Below are positions 56,520-64,000 of a stretch of DNA of 64,000 nucleotides, piece after piece. The DNA lies in contig JAJXWB010000008.1 of NCBI GenBank assembly GCA_021781815.1, positions 62,001-126,000 of the forward strand, written 5' to 3'. The notes beneath the pieces were generated by a model that worked only from the letters and a program-made list of their open reading frames with translations, did not search any database and was not told the DNA's origin. How positions within the stretch are numbered: the stretch's first letter is position 1; every line of letters starts with the position of its first letter. Origin of the DNA: Pseudomonadota bacterium. Its GTDB lineage: Bacteria > Pseudomonadota > Alphaproteobacteria > Rhizobiales > Beijerinckiaceae. The position numbers and the translations under genes were made by a program.

Positions 56520-59500
56520 ACATTTCGGAGCCTTTCGTCCGGAGGCCGATCGCGACGACGCTGCTGATGATCGCGATACTGCTGGCGGGTTTTTCGGCCT
56601 TCCGCCTGCTTCCGCTGGCGACCCTCCCATCGGTTGATTACCCGACGATTCAAGTCCAGACCTTCTATCCCGGCGCCAGCCCCGAGGTGATGACCTCGTC
56701 CGTGACAGCGCCGCTGGAACGCCAGTTCGGCCAGATGCCCGGACTAAACGAGATGACGTCCGCCTCGTCGGCCGGCGCCTCCATTGTCACCTTGCAGTTC
56801 GGCCTCTCTCTTTCGCTGGATGTCGCCGAACAGGAAGTGCAGGCTGCGATCAACGCGGCCAATAATTTTCTGCCCGCCGATCTGCCGGCGCCGCCGATCT
56901 ACGCCAAGGTCAATCCCGCCGACGCGCCGGTGCTGACCATTGCCGTGACATCGAAAACCCTGCCGCTGACCGCGCTCGAAGACATAGGCGAAACGCGCCT
57001 CGCCCAGAAAATTTCGCAGCAGCCCGGCGTCGGCCTGGTCAGCATCGCCGGCGGCCAGCGCCCGGCCGTGCGCATCCAGCTCAATCCGGATGTGCTGGCG
57101 GCGCGAGGGCTGAACATCGACGACGTGCGCACCATCCTTGGCAACTCGAATGTCAACATGCCGAAAGGCAGTTTCGACGGCCCAGCGCACAGTTCGACGA
57201 TCAACGCCAACGACCAGATCACCAGCGCCGAACAATATGGCGAAGTCATCATCGCCTTTCGCAATGGCGCGCCGGTGCGGCTCAAGGACATCGCCAACGT
57301 CATCAATGCGGCCGAGAACAGCAAGCTCGCCGCCTGGGCCAACCGTACGCCGGCCATCCTTCTCAATGTCCAGCGCCAGCCCGGCGCCAATGTGATCGCC
57401 ACCGTGGATTCGGTGCGCAAATTGCTGCCGCAGCTTGTCGCGGACCTGCCCGCCGCCATCGATGTCAAAATCCTCACCGACCGTACCGTCACAATCCGAG
57501 CGTCCGTCGCCGACATCGAATTCGAGCTGATGCTGGCGATCGCTCTGGTCGTGGCGGTGATCTTCATTTTCCTCCGCACCTTGCCTGCGACGCTGATCCC
57601 AAGCCTTTCCGCGCCGCTGTCGCTGGTCGGAACTTTCGGGATCATGTATCTCCTGGGCTTCAGCCTGGACAATCTGTCGCTGATGGCGCTGACGATTTCG
57701 ACCGGCTTCGTCGTGGACGACGCGATCGTCATGATCGAGAACATCACGCGCCACGTCGAGGACGGGATGGAACCGCTCGAGGCAGCCCTGCACGGTTCGG
57801 CCGAGATCGGCTTCACCATAATTTCGCTCACCATCTCGCTGATCGCGGTGTTGATCCCGCTCTTGTTCATGGGCGAAGTGGTCGGGCGTCTGTTCCACGA
57901 ATTCGCCATCACGCTCGCCGTCACCATCGTCATTTCCGCCGTGGTGTCGCTGACGCTGGTGCCGATGATGTGCGCGCGATTGATCCGCCATCGTCCCGAC
58001 GCCGAGCGCGGTCGCTTCGATCTCGCCGCCGAACGAATCTTCAACCGGGTCGTCGCCGCCTATGCGCGCACGCTCGATGTGATCCTGCGCCATCAGCCAG
58101 CGACTCTGTTCGTCGCGATTGCGACTCTCGCGCTGACCGCTTTTCTTTATGTCGTGATCCCGAAGGGCTTCTTTCCGACACAGGACACGGGCGTCATACA
58201 GGCGATTTCAGAAGGCCCGCAGGACGTTTCATTCAAGAAGATGGTCGGCCTGCAAAGCGAACTGGCCGACGTGATCCTGAAGGACCGGGATGTGGTCTCG
58301 ATCTCTTCCTTCGTTGGGGTGGACGGAACCAACCTCACACTCAACTCCGGCAATTTTCTCATCAACCTCAGGCCGCACGACGAGCGCACGGACGATGTCG
58401 GCGACATAATCCGCCGCCTGACCCGGGAAACGTCGGATATCGTCGGCGCGAAGCTTTACATGCAGCCGGCGCAGGATCTGACCATCGACGCCAGCGTCAC
58501 CCGCGCGCAATATAAATTCGTGCTGGAGAACGCCAATCCCGAACTGTTCGCGGAATGGGCGCCTAAGCTGACCGCGAGGCTGCGGCAGGCGCCGGAACTG
58601 GCCGATGTCGGCAGCGACATGCAGCAGCAAGGCTCGGCGCTCGACCTGACGATCGACCGCCAGACCGCGGCCCGTTTCGGCATCACGCCCGCAACAGTCG
58701 ACAATGCGCTCTATGATCTGTTCGGCCAACGCATCATATCGACCATTTATACCCAGTCGAACCAATACCGCGTCATCATGGAAGGCCTTCTTTCGGTTCA
58801 GGACTCCATCAAGGGGTTGGACTCGATCTACCTGCCCTCCAATTCCTCGACCACCAATGGGCAGACGCCGCTTTCGGCCATCGTTCATGTGAAGAAGCGC
58901 AGCGCGCCGCTGGTGATCACGCATTTCGGCCAGTTCCCGGCGACGACCATCTCGTTCAACCTCGCCAAGGGCGTCTCGCTCGGCGCGGGCGTGGACGCGA
59001 TCGAAAAGGCGCGTGCCGAGATCGGCCTGCCGGACTCCTTCACGGTCGCCTACCAGGGCGCAGCCGCAGCCTTCCGATCCTCGCTCACCAACGAACTGCT
59101 GCTCATCGCGGCCGCCATCGCGACCATGTATATCGTGCTGGGCGTGCTCTACGAGAGTTTCGTTCACCCCGTGACCATTCTCTCCACCCTGCCCTCGGCC
59201 AGCGTTGGGGCTCTCCTCACTCTTTTGCTGTTCGGCTACGATCTCGACATCATAGCCATCATCGGCGTCATCCTGCTGATCGGCATCGTCAAGAAGAACG
59301 CCATCATGATGATCGATTTCGCGCTCGAGGCCGAGCGCGTCGAAGGCCTGTCGCCGGTCGAGGCGATCCGGCAGGCCTGCCTTCTGCGTTTCCGGCCGAT
59401 CCTGATGACGACGTTCGCCGCCATCCTCGGGGCCCTTCCGCTCATGCTGGGGGCAGGCGTCGGCTCGGAACTGCGCCGTCCGCTCGGCTTCGCCATCGTC

Positions 59501-59638
59501 GGCGGCCTGATCGTTTCGCAGGCGCTGACGCTCTACACCACGCCGGTCATCTATCTCTACTTCGACCGGCTGGCGGCGCGCCTGCGCGGAAGGGACGAGA
59601 ATTCGGGCCTGTCGCCACAGACGGACCCGGCCGAATGA
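56516..59638 (+). CDS. mdtB: RND efflux permease, MdtB-like
   Basis: 1040 residues with twelve helices. It opens [20 protein letters not shown], and [20 protein letters not shown] is the MdtB type. [16 protein letters not shown] holds the proton-relay Asp pair. Two permeases (MdtB and MdtC) form a mixed trimer in E. coli, needed for novobiocin and bile-salt efflux. ATGA overlaps on both sides give balanced expression. Confidence 0.92.
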   Translation: MNISEPFVRRPIATTLLMIAILLAGFSAFRLLPLATLPSVDYPTIQVQTFYPGASPEVMTSSVTAPLERQFGQMPGLNEMTSASSAGASIVTLQFGLSLSLDVAEQEVQAAINAANNFLPADLPAPPIYAKVNPADAPVLTIAVTSKTLPLTALEDIGETRLAQKISQQPGVGLVSIAGGQRPAVRIQLNPDVLAARGLNIDDVRTILGNSNVNMPKGSFDGPAHSSTINANDQITSAEQYGEVIIAFRNGAPVRLKDIANVINAAENSKLAAWANRTPAILLNVQRQPGANVIATVDSVRKLLPQLVADLPAAIDVKILTDRTVTIRASVADIEFELMLAIALVVAVIFIFLRTLPATLIPSLSAPLSLVGTFGIMYLLGFSLDNLSLMALTISTGFVVDDAIVMIENITRHVEDGMEPLEAALHGSAEIGFTIISLTISLIAVLIPLLFMGEVVGRLFHEFAITLAVTIVISAVVSLTLVPMMCARLIRHRPDAERGRFDLAAERIFNRVVAAYARTLDVILRHQPATLFVAIATLALTAFLYVVIPKGFFPTQDTGVIQAISEGPQDVSFKKMVGLQSELADVILKDRDVVSISSFVGVDGTNLTLNSGNFLINLRPHDERTDDVGDIIRRLTRETSDIVGAKLYMQPAQDLTIDASVTRAQYKFVLENANPELFAEWAPKLTARLRQAPELADVGSDMQQQGSALDLTIDRQTAARFGITPATVDNALYDLFGQRIISTIYTQSNQYRVIMEGLLSVQDSIKGLDSIYLPSNSSTTNGQTPLSAIVHVKKRSAPLVITHFGQFPATTISFNLAKGVSLGAGVDAIEKARAEIGLPDSFTVAYQGAAAAFRSSLTNELLLIAAAIATMYIVLGVLYESFVHPVTILSTLPSASVGALLTLLLFGYDLDIIAIIGVILLIGIVKKNAIMMIDFALEAERVEGLSPVEAIRQACLLRFRPILMTTFAAILGALPLMLGAGVGSELRRPLGFAIVGGLIVSQALTLYTTPVIYLYFDRLAARLRGRDENSGLSPQTDPAE

Positions 59639-62600
59639 ACATATCGGCCCCGTTCATCCGGCGCCCGGTGGCGACCATCCTGTTGACGCTGGGGATCGTG
59701 CTCGCCGGCGGCATCGCTTTTTTCATCCTGCCGGTCGCGCCGCTTCCAAATATCGACATCCCGACCATCACGGTCAACGCCAGCCTGCCCGGCGCCAGTC
59801 CCGAGACAGTGGCCAACAGCGTCGCCGAGCCGCTCGAACGCCATCTCGGCCAGATCGCCGACGTGACTGAAATGACCTCGACCTCGAGTCTCGGCCAGAC
59901 GCGCATCTCCTTGCAGTTCGGGCTCAACCGCGACATCGACGGCGCGGCGCGCGACGTGCAGGCGGCGATCAGCGCCGCGCGCGCTGACTTGCCGACGGCG
60001 CTACGCGCCATGCCGACCTACCGAAAGGTAAATACCGCCTCGGCGCCAATCTTCATCCTCAGCCTGACATCGAAGACGCTCACACGCGGCCAGCTCTACG
60101 ACGCGGCCAGCAATGTCCTTCAGCAGAGGATTTCGCAATTGCCTGGCATCGGCCAGGTGATCATAGGCGGCTCGACTCTTCCTGCGGTGCGGGTCGAACT
60201 CAATCCGCAGGTCTTGTTCAAATACGGGATCGGGCTGGAGGACGTGCGCGCGGCGCTGGCGTCGGCCAACGCCAACGCGCCGAAGGGCGCGATAGAGGAC
60301 GGCGGCCGGCGTTTCCAGATCTACACCAACGACCAGGCCTCGCACGCCGCCGACTACAAGCCGCTGGTCATCGCCTACCGCAACGGACAGCCCGTGCTTC
60401 TGTCGGACGTCGCCGACGTGATCGATTCGGTCGAGGATCTGCGCAACGCCGGCTATGCAAATGGCGAGCCCTCCGTACTGGCGATTCTGTTTCCCGAACC
60501 CGGCGCCAACATCATCGATACGGTCGATGCGGTAAAAGCGGAAATTCCCCATCTTCAGGCGGCGCTGTCCGGAGACATCGAGCTGAAGACCGCGATGGAC
60601 CGCTCGCAAACCATTCGCAGCTCGCTCAGGGACACGGAAACAACATTGCTCATCGCGGTGGCGCTGGTGACGCTGGTTGTCTACCTCTTCCTGCAGAACT
60701 GGCGCGCGACGCTCGTGCCGACCATCGCCGTGCCGGTTTCCATCATCGGCACATTCGGCGTGATGTACCTGTTTGGCTATAGCCTCGACATGCTGTCGCT
60801 GATGGCGCTGACCATCGCCACCGGATTCGTGGTCGACGACGCCATCGTCGTGGTGGAGAACATCGAGCGGCACATAGAGGCCGGCATGAGCAAGGTTCAG
60901 GCCTCGCTCACCGGGGCGCGCGAGGTCGGTTTCACCGTCCTTTCGATCAGTCTTTCCCTGATCGCTGTTTTCACGCCCATCCTGTTCATGGGCGGGCTGG
61001 TCGGGCGCCTGTTCCGCGAATTCGCCATGACCCTGACGGTCGCCATCCTGATCTCGCTGGTCATTTCCCTGACGACGACGCCGATGCTCTGCGCTCTGCT
61101 GCTGCGTCGCCGTGGCGAGGAGACGGGCGCGGCGGGGATGGGCAACTTTCTGCAGCGCGGGTTCGATCGCCTGCACGCCGGCTACGGGCGAAGCCTGTCC
61201 TGGAGTCTGCGTCATCCCGCGAAAATCATACTGACGTTGGCCGCGACCGTCGTTCTGAATTTCTGGCTATTCGGCCATGTCCCCAAGGGGCTGTTCCCGC
61301 AACAGGACACAGGCCGAATGATCGGCAGACTGCAGGCCGACCAAAGCATTTCCTTCCAGAGCATCGAGCAGAAGCTCGCGGAAATGATCCGCATCACCAA
61401 GCAGGATCCGGCTGTGGCCAATGTTGTCGGCTTCACTGGCGCAGGCAGCGGAGGCGGAGGCGGCTCGACCAATACGGCGACGGTCTTTGCGGCGCTGAAG
61501 CCGCTGAGCCAGCGCGACGTCAGCGTCGATCAGGTCATCGCGCGCCTGCGTCCAAAACTCGCCCATGTGCCTGGCGGCCGGCTCTATTTTCAGGCGGCGC
61601 AGGATTTTCGCTCGGGAGGGCAATCAACCGCGTCGCAATTCCAGTACACGCTGTCGGCCGAAGACACCAGGCAGTTGTACGACTGGGCCGAGAAACTGTC
61701 CCAGGCTCTGCAGAAGCGCGGCCGGCTCAAGGATGTTGTGTCGGACATGCAGGTCGCCGCTCTGCAGTCCGATCTGGTGATCGATCGCGATTCGGCCTCG
61801 CGCCTCGGCCTGACGACAGCCATGATCGACAATACGCTCTATGACGCTTTCGGGCAGCGGCAGGTCTCGATCATTTTCGCCGCCATCAATCAGTATCACG
61901 TCATCATGGAGGTGAGCCCGCGCTACACCCAGAGCCCGACCATGCTCGACGACATTTACATCTCGACGGCCGGCGGCGCGCCCAATGGCGTGGCGCTCAG
62001 CAACTTGCCCGGAGGGCTGGTGACGCAAAGGGGAGCGATCTCGGCGGCGCCGGGCCTCGCCAGTCTCGACACGGCGCGTAACGCCACGACCAATGCGCTG
62101 GCGGCCTCGGGCAAAACCTCGGCCTCCGCCGGAGCCGCCGTCTCGACGACGCGCGAGCCGATGGTTCCGCTCTCCGCCGTCGCCCATTTCCAGCGGAACA
62201 ATACGCCGCTGGCGATCAACCATTCGGGGCCGTTCGTCACCACCACCATTTCCTTCAACCTCGATCCGCATGATTCGCTTCAGACGGCCATCGCCGAAAT
62301 CCATGCGGCGGAAGCGGACATCCATATGCCCGCCTCGGTGCACGGCGCGCCATCCGGCACCGCGCAGGTCTTCGCCGATTCATACCGGAGCATGCCTTTG
62401 CTGTTGGCGGCGGCGATTCTGGCGATCTATATCGTGCTCGGCATCCTTTATGAGAGCACGATCCACCCGATCACCATTCTGTCCACCCTGCCTTCGGCGG
62501 GCGTAGGCGCGGTGCTCGGCCTGATGCTGTTCAATATCGAATTCAGCATCATCGCCGCGATCGGCGTCATTCTTCTCATCGGCATCGTCAAGAAGAACGC

Positions 62601-62949
62601 GATCATGATGGTGGATTTCGCCATCGTCGCCAAACGGGACCATGCCGCGACGTCCTACGACGCCATTTATGAGGCGTGCATGCTTCGCTTCCGGCCGATC
62701 GTCATGACGACCATGGCCGCAATCCTCGGCGCCGTGCCTCTGGCGATCAGCTTTGGCGAGGGCGGCGAAATCCGGCGCCCGCTCGGCGTGTCGATCGTGG
62801 GCGGCCTCATCATCAGCCAAATGCTGACCCTGTTCACGACGCCGGTGGTCTATCTCTATCTCGACCGCTTCAGCACGTGGGCGAGCGCCAAATGGCGTCG
62901 CGCCCATCCACGCGGGCCGGCCGCCGCCCAATCCCCGCAGGACGGCTGA
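59635..62949 (+). CDS. mdtC: RND efflux permease, MdtC-like
   Basis: 1104 residues, about 80 longer than E. coli MdtC. It opens [20 protein letters not shown], and [20 protein letters not shown] with [15 protein letters not shown] is the MdtC type. [16 protein letters not shown] carries the relay Asp pair. Extra length is in a periplasmic loop near 780-850 ([15 protein letters not shown] to [10 protein letters not shown]), Ala/Ser-rich, absent from the partner permease. Last gene of the operon; no clear terminator with T run follows. Confidence 0.92.
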   Translation: MNISAPFIRRPVATILLTLGIVLAGGIAFFILPVAPLPNIDIPTITVNASLPGASPETVANSVAEPLERHLGQIADVTEMTSTSSLGQTRISLQFGLNRDIDGAARDVQAAISAARADLPTALRAMPTYRKVNTASAPIFILSLTSKTLTRGQLYDAASNVLQQRISQLPGIGQVIIGGSTLPAVRVELNPQVLFKYGIGLEDVRAALASANANAPKGAIEDGGRRFQIYTNDQASHAADYKPLVIAYRNGQPVLLSDVADVIDSVEDLRNAGYANGEPSVLAILFPEPGANIIDTVDAVKAEIPHLQAALSGDIELKTAMDRSQTIRSSLRDTETTLLIAVALVTLVVYLFLQNWRATLVPTIAVPVSIIGTFGVMYLFGYSLDMLSLMALTIATGFVVDDAIVVVENIERHIEAGMSKVQASLTGAREVGFTVLSISLSLIAVFTPILFMGGLVGRLFREFAMTLTVAILISLVISLTTTPMLCALLLRRRGEETGAAGMGNFLQRGFDRLHAGYGRSLSWSLRHPAKIILTLAATVVLNFWLFGHVPKGLFPQQDTGRMIGRLQADQSISFQSIEQKLAEMIRITKQDPAVANVVGFTGAGSGGGGGSTNTATVFAALKPLSQRDVSVDQVIARLRPKLAHVPGGRLYFQAAQDFRSGGQSTASQFQYTLSAEDTRQLYDWAEKLSQALQKRGRLKDVVSDMQVAALQSDLVIDRDSASRLGLTTAMIDNTLYDAFGQRQVSIIFAAINQYHVIMEVSPRYTQSPTMLDDIYISTAGGAPNGVALSNLPGGLVTQRGAISAAPGLASLDTARNATTNALAASGKTSASAGAAVSTTREPMVPLSAVAHFQRNNTPLAINHSGPFVTTTISFNLDPHDSLQTAIAEIHAAEADIHMPASVHGAPSGTAQVFADSYRSMPLLLAAAILAIYIVLGILYESTIHPITILSTLPSAGVGAVLGLMLFNIEFSIIAAIGVILLIGIVKKNAIMMVDFAIVAKRDHAATSYDAIYEACMLRFRPIVMTTMAAILGAVPLAISFGEGGEIRRPLGVSIVGGLIISQMLTLFTTPVVYLYLDRFSTWASAKWRRAHPRGPAAAQSPQDG

Positions 62950-63090
62950 CGACGATCGGTCAGGCGCTGGCGTTGGCTGTGCCGGGATCGGCTCCCCGGT
63001 TGACCGGCTGCCGCAGGTCGCCTAACCGGCGAGGGCGCATTTGCAAGTGGCGGAATCGATCCTCCGCGTCGCCATCCCTGTTCGCCGCAC

Positions 63091-63146
63091 GCGCCGCCTT
63101 GCCCGCGGACGCGGCGCGTCGCACATTCGCTTTCGCATGAAGCGAA
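63091..63146. other. two adjacent hairpins before the hydrolase gene
   Basis: CGCGCCGC (63091-63098) pairs with GCGGCGCG (63112-63119), and TTCGCTT (63126-63132) with AAGCGAA (63140-63146); both arms are perfect. There is no T run. They lie at the 3' side of the efflux operon and just before the next ATG. Terminator without T run or leader structure; role open. The rest of the 62950-63152 gap shows nothing. Confidence 0.4.
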
Positions 63147-63152
63147 GATTGG

Positions 63153-64000
63153 ATGGCGATGCAGGTTGAAATCACAAAGACGCCCGAGCAAATCGCCGAC
63201 GTGGGCGGCGTCAAGCTCTGCTACGATTCGTTCGGCGACCCCGCCGCGCCGACGATCCTGCTGGTCATGGGGCTCGGCGCGCCGATGACCGCCTGGGACG
63301 AGCGATTCTGCGGCGCGCTCGCCGCGCGCGGTTTTCGCGTGGTGCGGTTCGACAATCGCGATATCGGCAGGTCGTCCCGGTTCGACGCGCCGGTCAACCT
63401 CGATTTCGCCGATCTGATGCTGCGGCGCATGCGCGGCGAGCGCATAGACGCGCCCTATACGCTCCGCGACATGGCGGCCGATGCGGTCGGGCTGCTCGAT
63501 CATCTCGGGATCGCGCGCGCGCACGTCGTCGGCGCCTCGATGGGCGGCATGATCGCGCAGGAAATGGCGATCCATTTTCCTGATCGGCTCGCCACGCTCG
63601 CCTCGGTCATGTCGTCGACCGGCAATCCGACGTTGCCGCCGCCCACGCCCGAAGCGGCCGCGGTGCTGTTCTCGACGCCGCCGACGACGCGCGAGGCGTT
63701 CATCGAGAACTTCGCACGCACCTGGCGGGTGCTGCGCGTCGGCTCGTTTCCCGAAGACGAGGCGAGCGACCGCGCGCGCGCCGAACTTGCGTTTGCGCGC
63801 GGGCTCAATCCAATGGGAGTCGCGCGTCAGATGCTGGCGATTTTCGCTTCCGGCGACCGGCGTCCGCAACTCGCCCGCCTGCGCGTCCCGACGCTGGTCG
63901 TGCATGGCGATGTCGATCCGCTGGTGCGGCTTGCGGCCGGCGAGGAGACGGCGCGGATCATTCCGGGCGCGCGCCTCGTCGTGGTCAGGGGCATGGGTCA
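63153..64000 (+). CDS. alpha/beta hydrolase, C-terminal end outside window
   Basis: 282 codons visible; it runs off the right edge. The chosen ATG reads MAMQVEITKTPEQIADVGGV; an ATG two codons later is possible. Fold motifs: ILLVMGLGAPMTAWDE (oxyanion loop), VVRFDNRDIGRSSRF, VVGASMGGMIAQEMA (nucleophile Ser in G-x-S-x-G) and LVVHGDVDPLV (Asp). A GMGH at the edge probably starts the catalytic His. The family includes esterases and haloalkane-dehalogenase-like enzymes; substrate unknown. Confidence 0.82.
   Translation, partial: MAMQVEITKTPEQIADVGGVKLCYDSFGDPAAPTILLVMGLGAPMTAWDERFCGALAARGFRVVRFDNRDIGRSSRFDAPVNLDFADLMLRRMRGERIDAPYTLRDMAADAVGLLDHLGIARAHVVGASMGGMIAQEMAIHFPDRLATLASVMSSTGNPTLPPPTPEAAAVLFSTPPTTREAFIENFARTWRVLRVGSFPEDEASDRARAELAFARGLNPMGVARQMLAIFASGDRRPQLARLRVPTLVVHGDVDPLVRLAAGEETARIIPGARLVVVRGMG

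Overview
This window is GC-rich DNA from an alphaproteobacterium, most likely of the order Hyphomicrobiales (Rhizobiales). The evidence is an Irr-type iron control box in front of an mbfA-like iron exporter, the tkt-gap-pgk-fba set next to DUF4164-zapA, MucR/rhizobial-style intergenic palindromes, an OpgC protein and a PmtA-like methyltransferase. The family cannot be fixed from the sequence; a methylotrophic or phototrophic Beijerinckiaceae/Methylocystaceae-like host would fit.

Layout. 1-4 kb: iron handling (FTR1 permease fragment, cupredoxin, outer-membrane barrel; divergent Nudix and ferritin-VIT1 exporter with an Irr box). 4-10 kb: envelope and housekeeping genes (Tim44-like protein, TetR, aminotransferase, Sel1 protein, ThiE-like). 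10-17 kb: central carbon genes fba, pgk, gap and tkt on the minus strand, interrupted by an Fsr-like exporter, then zapA. 17.6-23.7 kb: a minus-strand block with an MHS transporter, an orphan TAXI binding protein and an HWE kinase. 23.8-29.8 kb: a candidate 6S RNA, yebC-ymdB-ygfA, and ruvC-ruvA-[vapBC]-ruvB-ybgC, with a toxin-antitoxin pair sitting inside the ruv operon. 30-34.4 kb: a nitrite transport and reduction operon behind a near-consensus sigma-54 promoter. 34.4-42.4 kb: SGNH hydrolase/OpgC, an Lrp regulator divergent from a fused indolepyruvate ferredoxin oxidoreductase, and ilvD.

42.4-50.7 kb is the most unusual part: a tightly coupled operon that looks like a complete corrinoid- and tetrahydrofolate-dependent demethylation pathway, of the kind best known from acetogens. 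It holds a MetV-MetF fusion, a B12-binding corrinoid protein, a UroD/MtaA-type methyltransferase with altered metal ligands, a MetH-activation-like protein, a 2Fe-2S reductive activator (RACo), a methyl-THF:corrinoid methyltransferase and an amidohydrolase. It is preceded by an intact 28-bp operator-like dyad and a frameshifted, truncated MarR gene. I infer that a methylated substrate is demethylated onto the corrinoid, passed to THF and oxidised by MetF. The substrate is unknown.

50.9-64 kb: mnmA, a PmtA-like methyltransferase, tRNA-Glu(CTC), a 0.65-kb AT-richer gap, and an MdtABC-like RND efflux operon (outer-membrane lipoprotein, fusion protein, two different permeases). The window ends in a truncated alpha/beta hydrolase. 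No CRISPR array, rRNA or intact insertion sequence was seen.
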